NCBI GenBank assembly: GCA_036023115.1
Contig: JAYKKT010000086.1
Span: 15,515,501 to 15,579,500 of the forward strand
Source: Brasenia schreberi
Taxonomy: Eukaryota > Streptophyta > Magnoliopsida > Nymphaeales > Cabombaceae
Reading direction: 5' to 3'
Length of the DNA stretch: 64,000 nt
Part shown: positions 49,429 through 61,709 of the stretch, piece by piece
Layout: each line of letters begins with the position of its first letter
How positions within the stretch are numbered: position 1 is the stretch's first letter
Notes under the pieces: model-generated
The model's database searches: none
Seen by the model: the letters and a program-made list of their open reading frames with translations, nothing else
What the model was told of the DNA's origin: nothing
Made by a program: the position numbers and the translations under genes

Positions 49429-49639
49429 TCTCGAGCATACTTGAAAGCAAGTGCACAAAGGTAGTCGTATGGTACATAGGCCTCATTTTGTTGAGCTGTT
49501 GGAGAGATGGATGGAGCACGGGAATGTGATGGCTTATATATTTCTTCTTTTGAATTTCAGGAAGATGTTTTCTTGGTTTGTACTTGTCACAAGACCTTGA
49601 GGACGAAGAATTCATCGGTCATGAGAGTATTGTTACCGA

Positions 49640-51960
49640 ACACTGATTGACCGAGTGTGCTCTTCCTCCCATGCTTTTGTACCTTGGGCCCTCACTATTC
49701 ATGCACGGGCTTGTCTGCGCTCCATCGACACCGCAGATGATTCAGTCATAGCTCTTTACTTTGTTGAGCACTACAGGCCGTGTCGACCCATTTTCTGGTT
49801 TCTTCTCCAATTGTACATGGTTGGAGACGAGCTCCCCTTCACATAAAGGAGTGATCGCCCATTTTCATTTCAGATTTCTCTTCTCCTCTCTCTTTGGTTG
49901 CGTCAAGCACCTTCCTCTCCATTATCTTGAGCTAGAGATCCTAGCTGTAACTGAGAAGAGTCGAACAACCTATTCCTCTTTCTCAACATGTTTCAGTCGT
50001 CTGTCTTGCTGCTTCAGTGGTTCCTCTCACTCCCAAGATTGACCCTTCTGGATATTCCTCAATGTCGCAGCTATTCATGGAACGTGAAAAGCATATGATT
50101 ATTCATCAGTTTCCGGAAAAAATTGAAGAATTTCTTGGGAATCCTACAAGATCAATTGTTCTTTTTCTTTTTTCTCCGACAGATGGGCAAAACTTCATCT
50201 GGTTTCAAATGCTACTGAGAGGTTCACTAGAGATCAGATATTGTAGAAGAAACAACAAGATGTTTTACGTGCTGCATTTCCATTACATATCAATGAGATT
50301 ATTGCTATACCGATTTTCCTTTGCTTCTTCTCAATCAATAGCTGGGCTTGGTGTAGAATTACCTTCACTGCTCATTTTCATTTCAATTTTTGTGTTTTGC
50401 TATGATCCAAAGCTTGAAAATTGACTTTTATAAATTGGGGGACTATTATTACCGTACACTAAACATAGTCAGTTCCGGTTGGCTTGAAATTATGAACCAT
50501 AACCGAATCAAGGCTGGCTCTGGTTATGGTTCATAATCGGCTGTTCTAGGTCAGAACCAAAACCATTAGTAAAATAGAAAAGTCGTATTAAATTATGTAG
50601 GTTTTATTTGAACAGGCAAGGTTGCATGTTATTAATTGGTAGTGAATTGCCAGTGTTGATTGTCTGATTTTTCAGTCATTATGACTTTCAACATGTTTTC
50701 TATAAATTATTATTTCATATTTTTAAATATAAAAATATTATTAAAACCTTAACTAGTTTGTCCAGTCGATTCATATTGATGGCATCACGATTGCCTGTGA
50801 CAATAATGGCGCCATATTCATCATGAAAGACATTGTGGCACTTAATCTAATTGTACTCAGAGTACATGGAGCAAAGGCTTGAGCCACGGGTGAACCATAC
50901 ATTTAAAACAAAAATATTTTAAAGCTCTAAAATAAAGTTAACAATTAATATTTGAATACTTAAAATTGGAACCGGCAGTTTTGAACGGTCGGTTCTGTTT
51001 TTTCACAAGTGAAACGAGTAACTGAACTGAGAGACCCCAGGTTCAGTTCCGGTTTTGGGTACGATCCACCTGGTTTCAGTTTTGGCCGGTTTCCAAAACG
51101 GTTTGGTTCTGATTAGAATCACCGGTTCAGCCATGTCTATCAAATACCGACCGATCAAGCACCTCCACGCATGTGGTCTATGCCTCTTCCTCTCTACGTT
51201 CAGTGCATTGGCTTGAGTTCCACTGACACTGCCTATGCAGTTCAACTCCATGCAAAATCGCACATCCTTTCAGGCCATGCTGACCCACTTACTGCTTTCT
51301 TCCTCTTTTTACCTTGTTGTACAAGAGCCTCCCTCTATATAAAGGGGGTGTCAGCCTATTTTAATTTTAGATTTTACTTTCCATTTTCTCTCCCTCATAT
51401 AGTCTTCTTTTCTCTTCTAGTAGCTAGTGGTTCGAGTAGTTACCATGGTCGGACAACTATGCTGATCACTTTCCCCAAGCAAGGGCATGTTGTACTCATG
51501 CAACTCACTTTGTATTGAGGTGGAGACGACGATCATAAAGAGATTGTTGTTGTTCCATCTATCTTAGTGTTATTGAAGAAACCTAATAGCTAGGTTTGGT
51601 GAATTTTTTATTCACCGCCATTGTTGCTTCAATTCAGCTTTGTTCTTCAATTCCTCTATGATCCGAAGCTTAAACGACAATTGATGTCAGAGCCAAGTAG
51701 CCTTCTTCTCTATTATCTTGACCTAGAGATCGTACTGGCTACCAAGAAGAGTCGAGCGCCTTAGTTATTCCTCTTTCTCACGTAAGAGCACAATCCTGTG
51801 GTGCGTCTCACTCCCTAGAGAGTGAAATATGTGCTATATTTCCATTACAGGTTAGTGAGAGTATTGCTATGCAGGTTTCCCTTCGTTTATTATGGAATCG
51901 GTAGTTAGGCTTGGTGAAGAATCGTTTCACTGCCATCACAACTTGTTTTCACTTTTCTAT
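49640..51960 (+). repeat. Diverged copies of another LTR-like repeat with promoter and PBS-like sites
   Basis: Three partial copies share landmarks: 49650-50440, 51150-51680 and 51705-51960. Shared words include CATTATCTTGAGCTAGAGAT / CTATTATCTTGACCTAGAGA, AGAAGAGTCGA, TATTCCTCTTTCTCA, TTTCCATTACA and CTATGATCC(A/G)AAGCTT. The middle copy has a TATA-type box (TATATAAA at 51336-51343) and, after its end, GATGTCAGAGCC (about 51685), resembling the TGGTATCAGAGCC primer-binding site complementary to initiator tRNA-Met. Non-coding. The stretch 50450-51150 between copies also shows nothing coding. Confidence 0.5.
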
Positions 51961-51973
51961 GTTCTTCTGCATT

Positions 51974-51986
51974 TCAAAACTCGAAC

Positions 51987-52057
<71 letters not shown>

Positions 52058-52072
52058 CCGTTCGAGTTTTGA
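51974..52072. repeat. (TA)n array between 17-bp inverted repeats
   Basis: The arm TCAAAACTCGAACGGTA (51974-51990) is exactly complementary to 52056-52072. Between them are about 65 bp of TA repeats. The whole can form a long hairpin. Confidence 0.92.
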
Positions 52073-53262
52073 GAGAGAGAGAGAGTCTTATCTGCATAAT
52101 GAGGACTCCTACTGAATGCCGCCTAAACCAATCATTAGGCCACTGCATTCTCGCCCCGCTCCCCCACTATGTGCTCTCTCTCATCCCGTCCCTCAACCAC
52201 CGTCAGCTCTTCCTCTCTATCTCTCTCTCGTCTCGTCCCTCACCCACCTTGAATTCTCTCTCCCTTGCTCTATCTCTCTCGTCTCATCCCTCACCATCGT
52301 GGGCTCTCTCTCCCTCTCTCTCTTCCCCTGCGACATTGTTCTCAACTCGTGTCTCTTACTCGTCAGATCGATCGATCTCAATCTGGTTGGGCTGCAAATC
52401 AAATCAAGTCCTAAATCCTCAAATCGACGATTGAGGCCACATTCAAGGTATGATTCTTTTTTTCATTTTGTGATGTTTTCTTCTGTTGTAATTGACGCTT
52501 CTAGGTTTAAATTGGATCAATTCCTTGGAAATCAAAATAAATCTTCACATTTCACATAGGTGGAATCTAAACTGGCATCGCTTGATGACAAGACTAATTC
52601 TAGAAAGAACATTTCACACTAGAAACTTAATGCAACTTTGACACCACTAAGCAAAAAAGTTTCTCTACAAACATAATGCTAGACTTATAAAAGAATAGGA
52701 AATTCTTCATAATGTAGGTATTTACTACACACTACATTATCCATGCATTTTTCTTTCATAATTTAGTAAAAACTTCGTTAGATATCACTCAAAATTGATG
52801 TTCTCCCTTTCACCCACACAGAAATGGACATAAATGTAAAGAGTTGTATTTACAAACTATCACAAGTAACGATATACCCTATGCTTTAGAGCAATTCTTT
52901 TATCATGTCCTGTCTCTTGTTCCTAATTGATATATACACAATGACTTGATGCAGTTTTTGACTATCCACAGCATGGAAAAAATATTTAGATGAATTAATT
53001 ACATTCAACGATACCCAAATGATGCAAATATATTTTAAAAAACACATAAAAAGAAACAACAGAATATTGTTTTCTTGGGATTATAACATAAGTATAAGCG
53101 CCATGCCTTGACTGGTGACAAATTTGACATTTTCAGCTAGACTTCTTATCTCTTATTTCATACTTAATTATTTTGTCACTCCTTTTAGAATGTCCCCTTT
53201 TCTGAACTTTTATCATGATTCCATTAGGCCCAACATTAGTGGAGCCTAAGATATTCATATTC
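52073..53262. other. Intergenic DNA, pyrimidine-rich then AT-rich
   Basis: 52160-52330 is rich in CTCTCTC and TCCCTC runs, giving Ser/Leu/Pro frames that I do not believe. The rest is AT-rich. The 3' LTR expected for the adjacent gypsy element is not here. Confidence 0.45.
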
Positions 53263-53888
53263 CTAATCAAACACCCGTTCACGTTGGTGTCTGTTTGCAA
53301 AAGTCACCATCCGGGCACGGGCTCTTTCCAACGAAGCACGCGCCTCTTCTAAGGTTGTACGGTGCTCTTTCAACTCCCTGAGCGCCGCAGGGCAATTCCG
53401 GTCTGCTCTCCCTTGGGCCACGTCCAACGACAGAAGTAGCTGCCAACCTAGTGCCACTTCGAAAGGGCTCTTGCCTTTGGTAGAGCTCCTATGCGAGTTG
53501 TAGGAAAATTATGCCATCTCTAAAAGACTTACCCAATTCCGCTGGCTAGCAGTGACGTAGTGCTTAGGTATTCTTCTAGTAGGGCGTTCATGCGTTTTGT
53601 CTGACCATCCATCTGCGGGTGGTTAGCCGTTGAGAAATGTAGCCTAGACCTCATCCTCCTAAACAGCTCCCTCCAAAAATTTGAAGTAAACCACGCATCC
53701 CTGTCCAACATTATGTCCTCCGGCACACCAAAGTGCTTCACCACTTCTTGTAAAAATAACTTTGTCGCCTCCTTAGCTGAGCAGTCTCGGGTCGTAGGCA
53801 TAAACACCGCATATTTAGAGAAATGGTCGACTACCACGAAAATCGACTCATTTTCATCAACACATAGAAAACCCCCAACAAAATCCAT
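53263..53888 (-). pseudogene. gypsy integrase remnant, catalytic Glu replaced
   Basis: The core shows VVVDHFSKYAVFMPTTRDCS, VPEDIMLDRDAWFTSNFWRE and NHPQMDGQTKRMNALLEEY. The usual third catalytic residue, Glu in GQTER, is Lys here (GQTKR). The part at 53263-53457 (LERARARMVTFANRHQRERV) is the start of the C-terminal region. The element ends inside it. The zinc-binding N-terminal part lies upstream at about 54120-53990 with stops. Confidence 0.88.
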
Positions 53889-54506
53889 GCTTATCGAACT
53901 CTAGGGCCTCCTAGGCACGGGCAGTGGCTCTAGCAACCCTGTAGGCCTTGCCTTCTCCATTTTGTCCTGTCGTCACACTAGGCAAGAACCGATATAGTCC
54001 TTCATGTCCTTACTTATCCTATGTCAGTAAAACGAGTGCTGCAACATATCTAGAGTCGGGTCTACTCCGGGGTGCCCTGAGTAAGGGGCGTCATGCAACT
54101 CACTTTGTAAAACTTTCCTAAGTCCTCTAGCATTCGGGACATATAACTGCCCATGTTGCGTCCAAAGCAACTCATCTTTCAACGAGTATTTCGCTGTTAG
54201 GTTGGCCTTGACTTGTTCTAGGCTCTAGACGTAAGACTCGTCCTCTTCGACATGCTGGCGCACATGGTCCAGCATGTCCCCTTTGATGTAGTGTAGGGTC
54301 GCTACCACCTCCTATACCCGTTTCATGGTAAGAGCATCTGCAACTAGGTTCTCCTTTCCTGGTTTATAGCGCTACTCAAAATCGTACTCCTCCAGCAACT
54401 CCAACCAACGGGTCTGCTAGGCAGTGCACTTCTTCTAAGTTTTTAGGAATGTGTTAGCAACGTTGTCCATTACCACTATGAAAGGAACCCCTAACAAATA
54501 GACCCT

Positions 54507-54926
54507 TCACACCTGGAGGCACTGCGCTACCGCCAAGAGTTCTTTCTCGTGCGCCAGGTAGCAGTGCTCCTCGTCTTTCAGTTTCCTACTTTCATAAGCC
54601 ACCGGGTGGCCCTCTTGCACTAAGACTTCCGCAATGGCCACGTCGCTAGCGTCCGTATGCACCTCAAATGGCACTGAGAAGTCGGGGAGCCTCAACACAG
54701 GCTCACTCGACACATCCGCCTTCAACAACTCAAAGGCGTGCTGGTGCCAGCCTGTCCACTCGCAGGCTGTAGCCTTCTTCAACAAATCGGTTAAGGGGGT
54801 AGTAAGATTGGAGAACCCCTTAATGAAGCGCCTGTAATAGTTAGCCAGCCCTAGGAAGCTCCTTAGTTCTGTTAGGCCTCTGGGTGGTTTCCATTCCTGG
54901 ATGGCCTTCACCTTGCGCCCATCCAT
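54507..54926 (-). pseudogene. gypsy RNase H remnant
   Basis: Connection domain [18 protein letters not shown], then RNase H with [20 protein letters not shown] and AHEKELLAV. The first catalytic acidic residues are present. The frame ends at 54507. Confidence 0.9.
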
Positions 54927-54928
54927 CC

Positions 54929-55925
54929 TTACCTTGTCGTGTCCAAGGATGGAAATTTCCTGCCTTGCAAACTCGCACTTTTTCTCCTTGACGTAAGTGA
55001 GTGTTCCCTTAGTTTGCTAAAGACTTGGCGTAGGTGCTCAACATGATCTTCCAACGACCTATTGAAAATGACTATGTCATCGAAATACACCACAACACAC
55101 TCATCTAACAGGCCATGTAAGACCTCGTTCATAAGTCTATTAAAGGTGGTTGGGGCGTTGGTTAGGCCAAAAGGCATTACAAGGAATTCATAGGCACCAT
55201 ACTACGTCACCATTGTCGTTTTAGGTTCATCACCGGGGCAATCTTCACCTGCCAGTACCCCGATCTAAGATCCATCTTCGAGAACCAACGCACCTCACTC
55301 AACCTATCAAACAGGTCTACCACAAGAGGCAGAGGGTAACGATCATGCACCGTTACCTTGTTAAGCACCCTGTAGTCACGCACATCCTTAGGGTGTTGTC
55401 TTGCTTCCGTTGGAACAAAACAAGGGAGCCATACAGGCTCTTGAAAGGCCTCACCATGCTAGCATCCAAAAGTTCTTCCAATTGTCACCTCAACTCGACG
55501 AGCTCTCCAGGACCCATCCGGTAGGCACCTCTACACGAGGGTCGGGCATCAGGCATTAACACAATGTCGTGATCAGTTGCTCTGCGTGGGGGTAGTCTTT
55601 TTGGCAACTCTGGGGGTAGCATGTCCCCGAACTCTTTTAACATCGTTTGAACCATTATGGGTATTGGGGCTGAGTTCACCATGGGTTCAACCTCTAAGTT
55701 TTTTGCCAACAACATCTGCAACTCTTTCTTCAAGCCGTCTTCCACTTGTATGGCCGAAAGAAAAGTCAACTTTTCAAGCAACTTTGGACCCTTAGATAAA
55801 TCCACCGTCTTTATCAACTTGGCGCCATCAGAGGGCTGTGAGCTAGCGCCTTGGCTAGTGCTCGCGCTCTTTGCCAAGTTTAACGGTGATGCCTTCGTGT
55901 GTGGCACGGTAGTAGGTCGCGCCAC
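54929..55925 (-). pseudogene. gypsy reverse transcriptase remnant
   Basis: The linker ends FGDMLPPELPKRLPPRRATD, followed with breaks by the RT palm: MPFGLTNAPTTFNRLMNEVL and the catalytic YFDDIVIF motif, then [18 protein letters not shown]. Stops occur near 55484 and 55178. Confidence 0.9.
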
Positions 55926-56413
55926 TGTCTTCGAAAGGGGCGCGACAATCTGACGCTCTGTTGCCTTCGAAAGGGCGCGACAGTCAGTTGCACCACTGCC
56001 TTATGGGGCGCCGCTCTTGGGGTCTCGACAGGAGCATTACTGGGGTCGCAGTGCGGCATGAAGCCAGGTTGGGTCTCGCCGGTTATCACCAAGTCACCGA
56101 GATGCGAAGCAGGCATGGCCTTGGCCTTCCTTATGAAATCAATGCCAAGGATTAGACTGAAATCATCTAATGCCGTCACGATAAAGTCCATGTGACTGCA
56201 GCAACATCCCACGACTGTCCTTACCGCTTTAGCCACTCCATCAATGCCTCCTACAAGTACATTCACTATCTTAAGCCTTTTGTCAGACGCCATCAATGTT
56301 ACTACGATTTCCTTTACCTTAGTCAAATTTAAGATTGAGTGCGAAGCACCAGTATCTATCATGGCCCATATGGCACAAGGGTCGATCTGCACCTTGACAT
56401 AGAATAACTCCAT
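55880..56413 (-). pseudogene. gypsy aspartic protease remnant
   Basis: Shows WAMIDTGASHSILNL with the catalytic DTG, and later FSLILGIDFIRKAKA, typical of a retropepsin fold. The frame is open across the protease, but upstream and downstream parts of the polyprotein are out of frame. Confidence 0.88.
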
Positions 56414-56605
56414 CCTAACGGGGGCACTCTATGGTCACTACGTTCAACACTTGGAAGGGGGTGGCCATTACCTCATTGGTTTGATCCCCCTCTGGTTCCT
56501 TCACAACCGCATTAGCCACTGCACGGTTAGGACCCTCCACACTCAAAACAACCTTCGTCGTGCCCCCTTGCCTTTAGGGTCGGCCTCTGCCACGTCCATA
56601 CCCTC

Positions 56606-57574
56606 TCAATGGTCTCGACCCTCCGGGAGCCTGGCCACCCTGTTGGGGTGGGCTGGGTGGAGTTTGGCCTCTACCGACTCCCCCACCTGTGCCTTACCTT
56701 CGCGTCCATTGCGGTGCCTTGATCCTCCACGATCATGGCCTCTTCCACGACCTCTTTGGCTAGACCAGTTGCCTTCTTTCGAACGTCCTTCCTCCTTCCG
56801 GTCCCCTTTACTCCCTCGTAGGTCTACCAAGCCTTTCGTAATTGTGATGGCATGATAGACATCCGTCGGGTGATGTCTCTTCATTTCTATTTGCTTCTAG
56901 GGTTGAAGCTCGTGTGCAAATAGAAATAACTTATCTTTGGCATTCATATCTTCAACATCTAGTAAGGAGGACGAGAACCACCTTACGTACTCCCTTAGGG
57001 TCCCGGTATGCATCACCTGCAGGATGGCCTCCCTTGCTTGCTAGTCCGTGTAGGTGGGCATGAATTATGTTTGGAGTTCATCTTTTAGCCTTGCCCACGA
57101 GATGATGTATGGCAGGCCATCGGAGCTTGTCACCCGTTGCTTGGTCTGCCACCACAACTTGGCATCACCTTCGAAGTATAACACCACCATTAAGAGCCTA
57201 TCTTCCTCAAGGGTCCACGTCGCTTCAAAGAAGGTGTCCATATCATATAGAAAGTCTTTGATCGCCTTTGCGTCTCTTAGGCTGTTGAACCTCTTAGGTT
57301 CCGGCACTTTGGGTCTTTGCGCTTTGGCGACTCCATGGACGGCAGTGCCTTGATCTGTCGACCTTAGGAGCGCCTATAACACCTCGACCGTTAGGACAAT
57401 TTTGGGTGGGGTTGAACCTGAGGTAGAGAGCTTGGAGGTAGCCCGAGCTGCATCCAGCTCTTCTTGAAGTCTCCTTAGTTGCTCTTCCAAAGCCGCAACC
57501 CTATCCATCTGGTCGGGGGTAGTCACTCCATCTTCATTGTCCATTGTTATCGAGTCGGCGCGTGTTTGCACCAT
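56606..57574 (-). pseudogene. gypsy gag remnant
   Basis: Starts MVQTRADSITMDNEDG with a coiled-coil-like stretch (VAALEEQLRRLQEELDAARA). It continues in another frame with the capsid-type segment FLYDMDTFFEATWTLEEDRL and FEGDAKLWWQTK. A basic Arg/Gly-rich linker (SSQRGRGRGHDRGG) follows. Frame changes separate the parts, and no intact CCHC zinc knuckle was seen. Confidence 0.85.
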
Positions 57575-57710
57575 CTAGGGTGTCTTGGAGTTCCCGAGTG
57601 TCTTCCGCAGAAAACCGTTGGAGTCCTATCTTTCGTAGTTGCTCTTCAACAACACCTTGTGCTGTTGTGCAACCAGAGCACACAGGGTGGCAGAGCCTTA
57701 GCCACTGCTA

Positions 57711-57723
57711 GGCTATAATACCA
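57711..57723 (-). other. Primer-binding site of the gypsy element
   Basis: Four bases after the LTR end the minus strand reads TGGTATTATAGCC, close to TGGTATCAGAGCC, the plant initiator tRNA-Met complement. Confidence 0.8.
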
Positions 57724-57727
57724 TTTC

Positions 57728-59217
57728 TGTTACCGGAGTCACACTGGTAACTAGCGTTGGCGCCTGGCGCCTGGCGCCAACCAACCTTGAAGCTAAAAGG
57801 GAACTTAAGATGGGCGCAAAGGGAACTAAGATAGTGCAGCAAACGTCTAACTAACATAGGCTTAAACAAAATTACAGAACCCTCGGCTTGCCCCTTTACA
57901 AGAATTTCTAAGACATACAAAAGAACACGACATTGTCTCGCATAGGCCTGCTATGACTCGACCCTTACAGCTTCCAAAAATGGATAAAGACTCTACTTGT
58001 GAAACTAGGCTCGACCTGCCCAAGAGCCCACCGAGGGGAGTCCATGCGACTGCCAAAGGCACTGCCTTGTGGTCTGCCCCTTTGGCAGTCCGACTCTACC
58101 CGAGGTAGCTTGACGGTAATAAGGCCGGCCCAAGGAGTTCGCCTAACGCATTTCCTTGTCTTTCTCTTGAGTCCTCCAAGTCTTTTAGAACGTCAATGCC
58201 TTAGTCCATTCAGTCTTTGCCTTCATGAGTTGGATCCTTCCCTAAGTCCCGTTGATCCTTGCCTTAGCCCCGTTTTAATCCTTGCCTTAGCCACTTGACG
58301 ACTTCCTAGAGCTTCTCTCCCATGGAGACTCTGGTGTCCAGACTTCAACTCACTTGGCAGCCTCAGTTCAACCTGCAATCGCTCGACCCTCACTCTGAGT
58401 TTTGACCTTCGTAGCTGGACCCATTTAATCATGGTCGTCAAAGCCCTTTTATAGACTAAGGGGTTGGACCGGTACAGACATAGTCCTGACCCTGCCTAGC
58501 CAGTTGCCCTTCTACTGGCGAGAGTACACATCCGACAGACCCGTCCTGGCCAGTGCTAGCTAGGGTACTCTACCTTGACAGTGGACGCCCCCTATGCTAG
58601 CCGCCTAACTCTGGCCAGGGGGCGTGCCTCTCACTCCACTCTTGGCCAATCAGTTGGCCAGGAGACATCGCTTTCGCCTGCCCTACACCCTGCACCCTGC
58701 TACTTGCGATAGGACACTATCAGTGCCTACTTTCCTGCATTGAACCAACTGCACCCTGTCAGTGTATGCGCACTCTGGCCTTACCACTTCGAGTAAGTCC
58801 GGTTGCCTTGTGGTCCCGCCTCAGCCTTCCCTCTAGGACTTCCTATAGGTTGTCTGACGACAGACCTGTTCGGGCCTCCCCACAAGTGGTCCCAAGCGTA
58901 ACTGTCAGGGTGGTTGTGCCTTCTTTTGTGCGGTGTCAGGCTGGTGCGACTGTTAGGGCGCCCTGCAGTCCATTCCAATTGCCTAACTCACTCCCTAATA
59001 CTCGTACTCATGAGTCCCCCTTTTTGCCTTAGCTTTATTCCGGTCTCACTTTGCCTTAATACAACTTATTCAAACTTACCGTCGGAATCACCCTGTTGCG
59101 CCGTCTCTTGGTGCGGTGCAGAGGGGTGTTGTCCTTGTGACAGTGCTTCAGGCGGGTCATCTAGTCGGGTGACACTTCCATGTGCCATAGCAGGGGGTCC
59201 ATCAGGGTGTTGCAACA
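57728..59217 (-). repeat. 5' LTR of the gypsy element
   Basis: On the minus strand it begins TGTTGCAACA (59217) and ends GGTAACA (57728), giving TG...CA ends with imperfect TGTTRC tips. Length about 1490 bp. Near its inner end is a short repeat of GGCGCCT units (57758-57779). Confidence 0.8.
58447..58453 (-). promoter_or_regulatory. LTR TATA box
   Basis: The minus strand reads CTATAAAAGGGC in the middle of the LTR, a good plant TATA context. It would place transcription start near 58420. Confidence 0.55.
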
Positions 59218-59951
59218 TATACTACCATGAAAATTGGCTTATTTGTCATTGCGTATAGGTAGGGCCAGAGAAGAGGGTTGAATGCCTCCTCAACCTTATA
59301 CTTGCATTACATTACATTTAATCATAACTATCAAGACTAAATAAGGAGTTATATATGTGGATGCTGCATATACTATATACATAACATGCACATATTAGTA
59401 TTTAAAGCTATTTTAAATGTGTGCATGTATGTGACCAACCGATAAGGGGTATATGAGTCTTTGTACCGTTTCCCTATTATTATTTTTATAGGCTAAGTTG
59501 GATGTTCATCCCAAATTGCCTAGGTTGGAGATGAGATCCTTACACAAGATGGTATAGACTTGACAATTATATAGTTGTCATTATAATAAAGTGTTTCTTA
59601 TCAAGTCAATATGAAGCTTTAGATTGACATAACACATAATTTACTTGAAATTTAGTAAAACTTATCTTACATGGAAAATTTAGTATTCTTTTTCAAGAAA
59701 TACTCATCTCAAGCTTGAAGCTCATGTGCCATATTGGATGAGGTTAGTGTGGAGTTATCGTGGTAAGATTTATGAGCTAAGGGTGTATCTTGGATCAACA
59801 ATTATGTAAGAAATATCGGGAGAAAGCATAATATTATTATTGTTATTATTTGTTCGAAGAGTCAAGGCATAATAAGTAAGGTATGACTTGGATGTGAAAG
59901 GAGTGCAAATACATGACGAGTAAAGATATTGATGTTTAAAATAGTAAGTAG
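59218..59951. other. AT-rich flank of the gypsy element
   Basis: No gene recognised. Confidence 0.45.
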
Positions 59952-60224
59952 ATGGGTATTAAGAAGGTAGACTATTCATTTTTATTGAGAGAAGATGGTA
60001 CAATTGATGGTTATTGGAAGTTGAATGTAGTGAATGAGACATATAACCACTCTCTAAGCTTCTATCTTGAAGGACATGCTTTTGTAAGGAGATTAAATAA
60101 CTCTGAGTACAATATAACAAAGAACCTTATAAAAAGTAATTTCAAACCGAAGCATATTTTCATGCATTTAAAATGGGTTGATGAAGCAAATATGAATATG
60201 GCAAGACATATTTATAATGCATAG
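59952..60224 (+). pseudogene. Mutator-like/FAR1-type protein fragment
   Basis: 90-aa open frame: DGYWKLNVVNETYNHSLSFY, then LEGHAFVRRLNNSEYNITKN and FKPKHIFMHLKW, ending HIYNA. This matches the layout of the segment between the FAR1 DNA-binding part and the transposase core in FAR1/MULE-type proteins (W-K-L-V..NH....LEGH...RL...KPK.IL..LK....IYNA). No DDE core follows, so it is a fragment. Confidence 0.65.
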
Positions 60225-61709
60225 ATAAAAATTAGAAAGGAAGGTATGAGTTCTCGAAGTGTTCTATAACTACTATACAATCTAGACATTCACCAATATC
60301 ATACATGGTATCATAAAATCCATGATATATATACTATTAGTGATATTGTATTTACACACTCTCATTCTGTGTAATTATTAAATGCATTTTCATGAGTATT
60401 AGAATTAAATAGCATATATAAGACAAGCATATAAGTGTTTCACTTTTATTGCCTAATATTCACCCTACATAGTTTCTAACGGTTATATGTATTTCATATT
60501 TTACCGATATAAGATACCTTTCTTTGAAGTTGTTGGGTTCATATTAACCTCTAAGAATTTCTCCGTTGAGGTGTACGAGAGAAAGAGAATTATGTTTGGA
60601 TGTTGAGGTGTACGAGAGAGTTATACATTCCAAACACACAATTTAATAAATATATTAGAAACTTTATAAAAGATCATTCATATTAAGCCTTAATTAAAAG
60701 TCTCAACTTGTTTGATAAGCTCACCTCTTTCATATACTTTTAGTGATAAGGAGACCCCTCACTTTTTAACATCCTTATGAAACTCTCTAACTATTGTGAG
60801 CCGTCGATGATTTATAACCATGCTCGTTCTCGAGACAATTTAGTACCTTGCTACTAATAGAAGTGTCAACGGCTTTTCTCAAGTGCGTTGTTTACATCTT
60901 ACAAGCCCTTTGTGAACTTGCATTTTTGCTTTGTGTTGGCCTAAGTCGGAATAATTGGGCAAGAGTTAGTCACATGTTTGACCTTTGACCAAGCAATTGA
61001 TTGATCGACCATGATAAACTTCGGTATTGGAGTTATGTTACAACATAAAGAGTAAACTCTCTAACAGTTGGAATTCTAAGTTGATGGGGGCATCAATATG
61101 ACTTGGGATTCAAAACTGATCGATTATAAACCCTACAGCTATTAGGGAAAACTTGAAGGGTGAGAACAAGAAAATGTGTTTGCTACGAATCTAGACATTA
61201 ACACTCTTGAGGCTAAACTTGTAAGACTTAGGAAGAGTTTGTCTCTTATGACACTCCTTGAAAATGGGCTATGCTCACAATGACACGATTACTAGGGAGT
61301 TGTTCAATAAGAACATATATCATTAAAGGCACATTTGTAAAGTCTTTAGACAGTCCAAGACTCGCTTTTACCTTGTTTGCTAGATGTCAAGTAGAAATAA
61401 ACAATTGGTGAGAAAGGGAGAGCCCTCAAGCTAAAAGTGAAAGGACCAAAGCCTTGATAATAAGATACGTGAAAATTTCCTTTTCTAACTTAACATGTAC
61501 AACTAAGGCTAGAATTCTTAATGATAAAAAAAAGATGGCGTAAACACTTAAAATTTGCCTAGAAAAACATATTTTTTAAAATTGTTTTCAAATGGCCAAT
61601 TTCAAGGTGCATAGGGTGAGACCCTAACTCTTGGATTTTATAAAAATTAGAGCTTATATTAAAAAGAAATAAAAATATTTTGAAAGAGAGAAGACAAATA
61701 GGAGGAATT
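60225..61709. other. Intergenic DNA
   Basis: No gene recognised. GTTGAGGTGTACGAGAGA is repeated at 60565 and 60602 (37-bp period). Confidence 0.45.

Larger units (their letters stand above)
53263..59217 (-). mobile_element. 3'-truncated Ty3/gypsy retrotransposon with 5' LTR only
   Basis: Minus-strand order: LTR, primer-binding site, gag, protease, reverse transcriptase, RNase H, integrase. This is the Ty3/gypsy order. The element stops abruptly at about 53263, inside the region after the integrase core, so the C-terminal domain, polypurine tract and 3' LTR are missing. It is visibly GC-richer than its AT-rich surroundings. Many stops and frameshifts make it non-autonomous. A chromovirus lineage is plausible from the RT and gag style, but no chromodomain remains to prove it. 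Confidence 0.93.

Noticed and set aside
52116..52559. Ser/Pro/Leu-rich 147-codon frame
   Set aside because: Encoded by CT-rich simple sequence; composition, not conservation, explains it.
55577..57353. Plus-strand frames across the gypsy element (for example 56451-56855, 57054-57353)
   Set aside because: Shadows of gag and pol on the opposite strand in GC-rich DNA.
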